The notes under the pieces are model-generated. The model did no database searches. It saw only the letters and a program-made list of their open reading frames with translations, and was not told the origin of the DNA. This document shows positions 32,098 to 38,366 of a stretch of DNA of 38,366 nt, piece after piece (the stretch's first letter is position 1; every line of letters begins with the position of its first letter). Origin of the DNA: Alphaproteobacteria bacterium (GTDB taxonomy: Bacteria > Pseudomonadota > Alphaproteobacteria > Sphingomonadales > Kordiimonadaceae); contig JAJFIT010000116.1 in NCBI GenBank assembly GCA_021774775.1, positions 1 to 38,366 of the forward strand. Direction: 5' to 3'. Made by a program: the position numbers and the translations under genes.

Positions 32098-32973
32098 ATG
32101 GCCGGTTCAATCAGAGAAAAACTTGAAACAGCCCTTGGGGCCGCGATTGTGCGTTCAAAGCCGTTGAGCGGCGGCGATATTGCTGATGTGTCGCTGCTGA
32201 CACTGGCTGACGAGCGGCAAGTCGTTGCCAAAAGACCGAGGATGGACCAGCCAGACACCACAGCCGTCGAAAAAATGATGCTTAAACATCTGGCATCCAA
32301 ATCGTCGTTGCCGGTGCCGGAAGTTTTGTTTCAAAGCAAAGGTATTCTTGTACTGAGCTATTTACCCAACAGCGGCACGGCCAACAGCGCGGCCGTGGCA
32401 AAAGATGCGGCCCGGCATATTGCCGGGCTGCATGCCGTTAGGCCCAAAGGCAACAGACCTTTTTTTGGCTTTAACAAAGACACTTATATCGGCCCGCTAC
32501 CGCAGCAAAATAAACCGTCCGACAATTGGTGTGTTTTTTTCAGGGAGCGACGCCTGCTGGCGATGGCCACCTCGTGCGCGCGCACCGGTAGGTTACCCTC
32601 GGCCCTTATGACGCGAATCGAAAATCTAGCTGCACAGTTGGATGACTTTCTTCCCGCAACACCTGTGTCCAGTCTTTTGCACGGCGACTTGTGGGCAGGC
32701 AATATGCTGATGGACGGTGACCATGTGGTGGGCTTTATCGACCCCGCCATTTCCTATGGTCACAATGAAATGGACTTGGCGTTCATTGACCTGATGGGCG
32801 GCCTGGACCCGGTGTTTTTTGATGCCTACACCGAATTTACGCCGATTGACGCTGATTTTTTCAAAGACCGAAAATCAATTTACCAACTGTGGCCGCTTTT
32901 GGTGCATGTCCGCCTGTTCGGCGGGGGATATGTTAACCAGGTGGAACAAATTATCGACGATTTGGGCTTTTGA
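32098..32973 (+). CDS. Fructosamine/ketosamine-3-kinase family protein
   Basis: A 291-residue kinase of the FN3K family (APH-like fold). The N lobe shows VVAKRPRMD with the ATP-binding Lys. The catalytic loop is LLHGDLWAGNMLM with its Asp and Asn, and the metal Asp is in VVGFIDPAISYGHNEMDLAFIDLMGG, all diagnostic of the family. These enzymes phosphorylate C3 of sugar adducts on protein amines, after which the adduct falls off; bacterial members prefer ribulosamines and erythrulosamines. It lies five bases behind the phosphatase gene, so the two should be cotranscribed. Confidence 0.92.
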   Translation: MAGSIREKLETALGAAIVRSKPLSGGDIADVSLLTLADERQVVAKRPRMDQPDTTAVEKMMLKHLASKSSLPVPEVLFQSKGILVLSYLPNSGTANSAAVAKDAARHIAGLHAVRPKGNRPFFGFNKDTYIGPLPQQNKPSDNWCVFFRERRLLAMATSCARTGRLPSALMTRIENLAAQLDDFLPATPVSSLLHGDLWAGNMLMDGDHVVGFIDPAISYGHNEMDLAFIDLMGGLDPVFFDAYTEFTPIDADFFKDRKSIYQLWPLLVHVRLFGGGYVNQVEQIIDDLGF

Positions 32974-33078
32974 ACCGACGGCCCGACATCACAGTCACCG
33001 TAATGTGAACTGAAACGACGAAGAAAATCCAGTATTCAGAGAAAAACACAGCGCGACAAATCGAGGGTTACTGGCCAA

Positions 33079-34020
33079 ATGGCGACGCTTAGAAAAATTC
33101 TTAAATCCTTCAAATTCTGGCTGACACTTGTGGTGTTGCCGATGGTGCTGGTCGGCTGTGCTGGCATTTTTATGGATTTCGAATCAGATTTCGTCAGCGA
33201 CGACTATGTTTCCCGTGAAACATTACAGCTGGACGTGGCGGGCGGCATCGAGCTTAGTTATTTACGCGGCGGTGACCCAGGTGGCCAGCGGGTTATCTTC
33301 GTCCACGGCACGCCAGGCGATGCAGGCGGCAACTGGTACAATATGCTCAAAAACGTGCCAGATGGTTTTGAGTTTATCGCCGTGGACCGACCGGGTTTTG
33401 GCTTCACGCGCCCCAAGAAACAAGTGGTCGAACTGGACGCCCAAGCGGCAGCATTGGCCCCACTGTTTGTCACCCGAGGCGACAAAAAAACTATCCTCGC
33501 GGGCCATTCGCTGGGCGGGCCTATCGTCGCCGCAGCGGCGGCCAATTACCCTGACGACGTTGGCGGCATTTTGGTGCTTGCCGGAGCACTTGATCCGGAC
33601 CTGGAAGATGTCCTGTTCATCCAGCATGTGGGCAACGTGCCACCGTTTAGCTGGTTACTGAATACCGTGTTGCGCAACTCCAACCGCGAGTTGATCGCAT
33701 TGGAAGACGAGCTCCGATTGCTGCAGCCCAAGCTGTCAGGCATCAAACAACCGGTTACCATCATTCACGGCACCGAGGATGATTTGGTGCCCTATGCCAA
33801 TGTTCCCTTTATGGAGCGCACCTTGACTGGCACGCGCAAGCTGGACGTCATTAAGATTGAGGGAATGGACCATTTTCTGCAGTGGCGACAGCAGGATGTG
33901 GTGATGAATGCTGTGCTGGAGATGGCTAAAACCATGGCGCTTGATGCAAAGGCGACAGGGGAAGCCCTCTCGGCAACTAATGCCGCTTATTCAGCGCTGA
34001 CCACTGCCCATTCCCGGTAA
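33079..34020 (+). CDS. Lipoprotein alpha/beta hydrolase
   Basis: A 313-residue hydrolase. The N terminus has a basic stretch, a hydrophobic core and the lipobox VGC (Cys27), so it is probably a membrane-anchored lipoprotein facing the periplasm. The hydrolase core shows VIFVHGTPGDAGGNW (oxyanion), the nucleophile in AGHSLGGPI, the acid in IIHGTEDDLVP and His in IEGMDHFLQW. Substrate unknown. The last 34 bases overlap the end of thpR on the other strand. GAGGG precedes ATG 33079 by about a dozen bases. Confidence 0.88.
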   Translation: MATLRKILKSFKFWLTLVVLPMVLVGCAGIFMDFESDFVSDDYVSRETLQLDVAGGIELSYLRGGDPGGQRVIFVHGTPGDAGGNWYNMLKNVPDGFEFIAVDRPGFGFTRPKKQVVELDAQAAALAPLFVTRGDKKTILAGHSLGGPIVAAAAANYPDDVGGILVLAGALDPDLEDVLFIQHVGNVPPFSWLLNTVLRNSNRELIALEDELRLLQPKLSGIKQPVTIIHGTEDDLVPYANVPFMERTLTGTRKLDVIKIEGMDHFLQWRQQDVVMNAVLEMAKTMALDAKATGEALSATNAAYSALTTAHSR

Positions 34021-34595
34021 AGTTCATCGTCAGAAAAATCGCCCGCACTCATATCGTGGCCATAAGCGTGAAATTCAGCCTCATGGCGGAAAAACGAGCC
34101 CTCAGAGGTTCGTTCGCTGGAAAAAAGAACAAAACGATCAACGGACATTGCTGCGGTTTTCAAATTCTGATTGCTGGTTAACCAGTCACCGACCCGTGCC
34201 TCTGCGCCTCTGCGAAAGCGAGCGAGCGTAACATGCGGCTTATATTTACGGCGGTCAATTTCCACATCAATTCTATCGAGCGCCGAGGCAATTTTTTCGT
34301 GCAAATGCAGCAGCGGAGTTTTATCCGCAACGCCTGCCCACAGAATTTTTGGACGCTTGGGTTTGCCGAACATACCGACACCCTCAAGCGATACTTCAAA
34401 GGGATCAAACCGTATACCCGCAAGCGCATCCTCAATTTCCCGCGTTACTTTTCGCGAGGCATCGCCAATAAATGCAAGGGTGAGATGCAACTGGTTGTCA
34501 CGCTGCCAATGGGCGTTTTCGACGCCGCCCCGAGCCACGGAAAGGTCTTGGGTAAGGGGTTCATGGATGTCCAAGCCGACGAAAAGACGAGCCAT
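33987..34595 (-). CDS. thpR: RNA 2',3'-cyclic phosphodiesterase
   Basis: A 2H-family phosphoesterase of 202 residues, related to LigT/ThpR, acting on 2',3'-cyclic phosphate ends of RNA. Both catalytic HxTx motifs are present: HLTLAFIG (about 37-44) and HVTLARFRR (about 120-128). RLFVGLDI and ILWAGVADKTPLLHLHEKI are family signatures. ATG 34593-34595 has a perfect AGGAGG five bases upstream; the GTG two codons earlier lies too close to it. The gene ends 34 bases inside the lipoprotein hydrolase gene in the opposite orientation. Confidence 0.92.
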   Translation of the reverse strand: MARLFVGLDIHEPLTQDLSVARGGVENAHWQRDNQLHLTLAFIGDASRKVTREIEDALAGIRFDPFEVSLEGVGMFGKPKRPKILWAGVADKTPLLHLHEKIASALDRIDVEIDRRKYKPHVTLARFRRGAEARVGDWLTSNQNLKTAAMSVDRFVLFSSERTSEGSFFRHEAEFHAYGHDMSAGDFSDDELYREWAVVSAE

Positions 34596-34654
34596 CTGCA
34601 CCTCCTGAAATTTACCTAAAGGTTGGCAATGAGGCGATTCTAGCGCGGAAATTT

Positions 34655-35344
34655 CTAACGCGAAAGAGCTTGTTTCACATAAGGGCCAATTTTTTCAATA
34701 ATGATCGCCACGCCTTCTTTGGTCGGGTGCAAACCATCCGCCTGGTTCAATTCGGTGATCGTGGCCACACCGTCCAGAAAAAACGGATACAAGGGCACGT
34801 CGTATTGCTCGGAAAGCTCAGGGTATAGCGTGTTGAACGAGGCTTCATAATTCGGCCCCCAACTGGGCGACGCCAACATGCCTGCAACCAGGGTGGGGAT
34901 GTCGCGTTCGGTCAGTGTTTTGAGCATTGCATCCATATTCACGCGAGTGATCTCAGGCGCAACACCACGCAGGGCATCGTTGGCACCCAGTTCAAGAATA
35001 ACCAGATCAGGCTTGCCTGACTTTATCGGCGACAGGGCCCAATCAAGACGCGAACGACCACCCGAGGACGTGTCACCCGACACGCCGCCGTTGATAACTC
35101 GCACCGCCTGGCCCAGTTCTTTTTCAAGCCAAACCTGCAATTGATCGGTAAAACCCTCACCCGCAGGCAGACCGTACCCGGCCGTCAGGCTATCGCCGAA
35201 GGCCAAAATTGCAATAGGTTCAGCACCTGTATCGGTTATTTCCCGCGCGTTTGCCGCAAAAAACAGGCTGCCTGCCGCAAAAATGAGCGCATAGGCTGCA
35301 AAAAGCTGCAAAGGTAATATTTTGGTGAGACGATTGACCTTCAT
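34655..35344 (-). CDS. tesA: Arylesterase / lysophospholipase (TesA-type GDSL hydrolase)
   Basis: A 229-residue periplasmic SGNH hydrolase. A signal peptide (about 1-34, LFAAYALIFAAGSLFFAANA) precedes block I AFGDSLTAGYGL, block II NGGVSGDTSSGG, block III LELGANDALRG and block V DGLHPTKEG. The Ser, Gly, Asn, and Asp/His catalytic residues are all present. TesA hydrolyses acyl esters and acyl-CoA thioesters. Divergence from an ABC ATPase and permease matches E. coli tesA/ybbA-ybbP. The intergenic region is only about 70 bases. Confidence 0.94.
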   Translation of the reverse strand: MKVNRLTKILPLQLFAAYALIFAAGSLFFAANAREITDTGAEPIAILAFGDSLTAGYGLPAGEGFTDQLQVWLEKELGQAVRVINGGVSGDTSSGGRSRLDWALSPIKSGKPDLVILELGANDALRGVAPEITRVNMDAMLKTLTERDIPTLVAGMLASPSWGPNYEASFNTLYPELSEQYDVPLYPFFLDGVATITELNQADGLHPTKEGVAIIIEKIGPYVKQALSR

Positions 35345-35387
35345 GATCCGAATACCTAGCTATAGACGTAATTAACAATAATAAACT

Positions 35388-35393
35388 TATAAT
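35388..35393 (+). promoter_or_regulatory. Candidate -10 element of ybbA
   Basis: A perfect TATAAT lies 24 bases before the ybbA ATG and eight bases before its GAGGA ribosome site, implying a very short leader. The -35 region (35365-35370, GACGTA) is poor. Confidence 0.3.
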
Positions 35394-35416
35394 TGGCAGC
35401 GAGGAATAAAAATACA

Positions 35417-36157
35417 ATGGCAAAGCCACACCCCATCATTCAACTCACGAATGTGTCACTGACACTCGAGTCCGGTGCAGGACCGGTTAACATCCTGAAA
35501 GAAATCAATTTTGGCATTGAAAAAGGCGAGACAGTTGGCATTGTCGGCCCGTCCGGTTCAGGCAAATCTTCTTTGATGAGCTTGATGACAGGGCTCGAAC
35601 AAGCCACATCAGGCAATGTTTTGGTCGACGGCCTGGCCTTTGAAGGGGCCAACGAGGACGATTTGGCCCGCCACCGGTTAAGCCGCGTGGGCATCGTCAT
35701 GCAGGCGTTTCATCTTATTCCCACCATGACCGCGCTTGAAAATGTCGCGGTGCCGCTGGAACTGGCGGGAGTAAACGACGCCTTTGACCAGGCATCGCGC
35801 GAACTGGAAGCAGTTGGCCTTGCCCACCGTATGGACCATTACCCGGCGCAGCTGTCTGGCGGCGAGCAACAAAGAGTTGCTCTTGCGCGGGCATTGGCGC
35901 CACAACCGGCTATCCTGTTCGGCGACGAACCCACTGGTAATCTGGACGGCAAAACCGGCCGCGCCATCATTGATTTGATTTTTGACCTGTCAAAAAGTCG
36001 TGGCTCCACGCTGATTCTTGTGACCCACGACCCGGCACTGGCTGACCGGTGCGACCGGGTTATTTCCATGTCGGATGGCCGCATTGTTGACGACACCGGC
36101 GACACCCAGTCTGTCAGCGGCGAAGGTGACCTGATGCAAAAAGCGACGCAGCCATGA
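35417..36157 (+). CDS. ybbA: ABC transporter ATP-binding protein (YbbA/LolD type)
   Basis: A 246-residue ABC ATPase of the macrolide/lipoprotein-exporter subgroup. Walker A is GPSGSGKSS, the Q-loop is in VMQAFHLIPTMTALENVAVP, the signature is LSGGEQQRVALARAL, Walker B is ILFGDEPTGNLD and the switch His is in LVTHDPALADRCDR. The frame opens at TTG 35393, but ATG 35417 with GAGGA at 35401 is the likely start. The stop overlaps the permease start (ATGA). It powers the YbbP-type permease downstream. Confidence 0.94.
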   Translation: MAKPHPIIQLTNVSLTLESGAGPVNILKEINFGIEKGETVGIVGPSGSGKSSLMSLMTGLEQATSGNVLVDGLAFEGANEDDLARHRLSRVGIVMQAFHLIPTMTALENVAVPLELAGVNDAFDQASRELEAVGLAHRMDHYPAQLSGGEQQRVALARALAPQPAILFGDEPTGNLDGKTGRAIIDLIFDLSKSRGSTLILVTHDPALADRCDRVISMSDGRIVDDTGDTQSVSGEGDLMQKATQP

Positions 36158-38366
36158 TAACCCGAGACGCAAAAACACCGATTGCAGTGAAGCTGGCGCT
36201 GAGGGAACTACGCGCTGGCCTAAACGGTTTCAAGGTTTTCATGGCCTGCCTGATCTTGGGTGTAACTGCCATTGCCGCCATCGGATCGCTCACGCGCGCC
36301 ATTCAGGAAGGCCTTGAGCGAGAAGGTCAATCGATCCTCGGCGGCGACATTGAAGTTAATATTTACCAGCGCGAAAGCACGCCCGAATCGGTTGCATGGT
36401 TTCAGGAACAAGGCCAGATGTCGTCTTCGGCGCGGCTGCGTACCATGGCGCGGGTTGACGGCGTGCCGTCGTCCACGCTGGTTGAACTGCGCGCTGTCGA
36501 CAATCTGTACCCACTGTATGGATCATTTGAAACATCGCCCACGCTTGATAACGACGCACTTTTCTCTGCCGACGGCGGCACCTGGGGTGTTGCCATCGAC
36601 CCGCTTCTTGCGGAGAAAATGAAAGTAGCTGTTGGCGACACGCTGGTTTTCGGTCGCATCAAAGCTGATGTGCGCGCCCTAATCGACCGCGAGCCAGACA
36701 AAGCCAACCTGGGCTTCCAGCTTGGCCCCACTGTAATGATTGGCCGCGAGGCCCTGGCTCAAACCGGGCTGGTAACCACCGGCAGTCTGGTGAACTTCTA
36801 TTATAAAATACGCTTGCCTGCGGGCGCAGACGTAAACGCCGTGCGCGAGGAAATGAAGGCAGTATTCCCGGATGAGAACTGGCGCGTGCGTGACCGCGGC
36901 ACCAGCGCGCCGGGTCTGCGGCGTTTCATTGAGCAAATGGGCATGTTCCTGACGCTTGTCGGCATATCCGCTTTGGTGGTTGGCGGCGTCGGTGTCGGTA
37001 ACGCAGTACGCAGCTATATGGACCGCAAAACCCGCACCATTGCCACGCTGAAGATTTTGGGCGCAGACGGCAGCACTGTGTTTGCTACTTATTTCATCCA
37101 GATATTGTTTATTAGCACCATCGCGATCTCGGTTGGCCTGTTTGCTGGTGCTTTCCTGCCCGGCATATTGGCGCAATTTCTGCCTGACACGCTTCCGGTT
37201 AAACCTGAAGGCGGCGTATACCCGGTTGCGCTTTTACTGGCGGCAATATACGGCCTGATGATCACAGTTGCTTTTGCGGTATGGCCGCTGGGCAAAGCCC
37301 GCGACCTGCCAGCCGTGCGCCTGTTCAGGGCCATTGTTGCGCCCGAAGGCCGTTGGCCGCGGCTGATCTATACAGCAATTATTTTCGGTGCAGCAACCAT
37401 TGTTGTGTTGCTGGCTGTTGGCATGTCCGACAATAGAATTTTGGCCGCGGGCTTCATGGTTGGTTCAGGTGTTACACTCGGCTTACTGCATTTCGCCAGT
37501 TGGCTAATTGAAAAAACGGCGGCTTCCGCGCCCCGACCAAAGAACGCATTGGTGCGCTTGGCAGTTGCGAATTTGCACCGTCCTGGAGCTGCCACTGGTA
37601 CGGTGGTTATCTCGTTGGGGCTTAGTCTTACCCTTTTTGCTGGCATCGCACTGATTGGGGGAAATTTAAGCAAGCAATTGGGCGAACAGGTACCATCAGA
37701 AGCGCCAGCTTTTTTCATGCTGGATATTCAGCCCTATCAAGTTGAAGAGTTTGAAGCCACCGCAACCGGTATCGACGGCGTTGAGGATGTTGTCACCATT
37801 CCCAACTTGCGGGGCCGGGTAACCCATTTGAACGCGATACCAGCCAGCGACGTTGAAGTTGCCCAGGAAGTACGCTGGGTGCTGCGCGGCGACCGCGGCC
37901 TGTCCTACATGAAAGAGCTGAATAAAGGCAGCTCGCTGGTGGAAGGCAGCTGGTGGCCTGAGGGCTACGCGGGCGATCCTGAGATTAGCATGGGCAAGGA
38001 AGTGGCAGACGGGCTCGGCCTTTCGGTTGGCGACACTGTCACCGTGAATGTGCTGGGCCGCGACATCACCGCGCGCATTCGCTCGCTCAGGGAAATCAAC
38101 TGGGGCACTTTCGGTTTTAACTTCGTAATTTTGTTCGACCCCTACACCCTGGCGCAAGCGCCGCACACGTTCATGGCCACCTTGAAGGCGTCGGGTGAGG
38201 CCGAGCAAATAGCCCACTCGACCATCACCAGCAAATACCCCAACATCACTGCTGTGCGGATGAAGGAAGTGCTGTCTTCGGTCAACACAATGGTTGCACA
38301 GATCAGTACTGCTGTGGAAGCAACAGCTTCGGTCGCCATCATCGCGGGGATATTGGTGCTGGCGGG
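36154..38366 (+). CDS. ybbP: YbbP-type ABC transporter permease (partial, runs off the window)
   Basis: The first 737 or so residues of a long FtsX/MacB-superfamily permease; the 3' end lies outside the window. TM1 (GFKVFMACLILGVTAIAAIGS) leads into a large periplasmic domain, then the FtsX core (LTLVGISALVVGGVGVGNAVRSY, then KTRTIATLKILGADGSTVFATY), further TM helices and a second periplasmic domain (EAPAFFMLDIQPYQ, and EINWGTFGFNFVILFDP). This double arrangement fits YbbP, about 800 residues in E. coli. It starts at ATG 36154 inside the ybbA stop (ATGA). Substrate unknown; the tesA linkage suggests lipid or ester handling. Confidence 0.92.
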   Translation, partial: MITRDAKTPIAVKLALRELRAGLNGFKVFMACLILGVTAIAAIGSLTRAIQEGLEREGQSILGGDIEVNIYQRESTPESVAWFQEQGQMSSSARLRTMARVDGVPSSTLVELRAVDNLYPLYGSFETSPTLDNDALFSADGGTWGVAIDPLLAEKMKVAVGDTLVFGRIKADVRALIDREPDKANLGFQLGPTVMIGREALAQTGLVTTGSLVNFYYKIRLPAGADVNAVREEMKAVFPDENWRVRDRGTSAPGLRRFIEQMGMFLTLVGISALVVGGVGVGNAVRSYMDRKTRTIATLKILGADGSTVFATYFIQILFISTIAISVGLFAGAFLPGILAQFLPDTLPVKPEGGVYPVALLLAAIYGLMITVAFAVWPLGKARDLPAVRLFRAIVAPEGRWPRLIYTAIIFGAATIVVLLAVGMSDNRILAAGFMVGSGVTLGLLHFASWLIEKTAASAPRPKNALVRLAVANLHRPGAATGTVVISLGLSLTLFAGIALIGGNLSKQLGEQVPSEAPAFFMLDIQPYQVEEFEATATGIDGVEDVVTIPNLRGRVTHLNAIPASDVEVAQEVRWVLRGDRGLSYMKELNKGSSLVEGSWWPEGYAGDPEISMGKEVADGLGLSVGDTVTVNVLGRDITARIRSLREINWGTFGFNFVILFDPYTLAQAPHTFMATLKASGEAEQIAHSTITSKYPNITAVRMKEVLSSVNTMVAQISTAVEATASVAIIAGILVLA

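Overview
The window is a stretch of chromosome from an alphaproteobacterium of moderate GC content. The clade signals are a DUF2336 gene coupled to a diguanylate cyclase, a PAS_5-type protein, an MlaE permease with a fused STAS domain, a pyrimidine 5'-nucleotidase followed by dapD-dapE, and a 4.5S/SRP RNA next to the dnaX region. The order cannot be fixed from this sequence. Almost all of it is dense coding sequence. I see no phage, insertion sequence, CRISPR array, tRNA or rRNA.

Layout. 1-1,830 (minus): an RraA/HMG-aldolase-fold protein behind a small unknown gene, then a divergent-motif methyltransferase. 2,014-3,240 (plus): a TetA-type MFS exporter. 3,267-6,936 (minus): a four-gene Mla-like lipid transport operon (STAS-MlaE, MlaF, MlaD, lipoprotein). 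7,070-8,903 (minus): a MobA-like nucleotidyltransferase and an ATP-grasp ligase of unknown pathway. 9,113-12,863: prolyl aminopeptidase, PCuAC copper chaperone, ferrochelatase and an exported AstE/AspA-type metallohydrolase. 13,093-15,849 (plus): short CDF transporter, LplT-like MFS protein and YhhN lysoplasmalogenase. 15,899-22,751: argB, the GGDEF-DUF2336 pair (minus), pyrimidine 5'-nucleotidase, dapD and dapE.

23,155-28,848 (minus) is the old SRP RNA-dnaX-ybaB-recR block, here broken up. An AT-rich methyltransferase lies between the RNA and dnaX. A DUF5671 membrane protein, its pilin-like partner and a GIY-YIG protein lie between ybaB and recR. A GFA-family gene begins at the base after the recR stop.

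28,946-38,366: NudC, a PAS_5 protein, pterin dehydratase and sirtuin (minus), low-molecular-weight phosphatase plus fructosamine kinase (plus, a probable protein-deglycation pair), a lipoprotein hydrolase whose 3' end overlaps that of thpR, and the conserved tesA / ybbA-ybbP divergent unit, in which ybbP runs off the window.

The best leads for something undescribed are the nucleotidyltransferase/ATP-grasp pair with a dyad in front of it, the DUF5671/pilin-like pair inside the recombination operon, and the adjacency of a lysolipid-flippase-like MFS with a lysoplasmalogenase. Several genes appear to start at TTG behind strong Shine-Dalgarno sequences, so their starts here differ from the longest reading frames.
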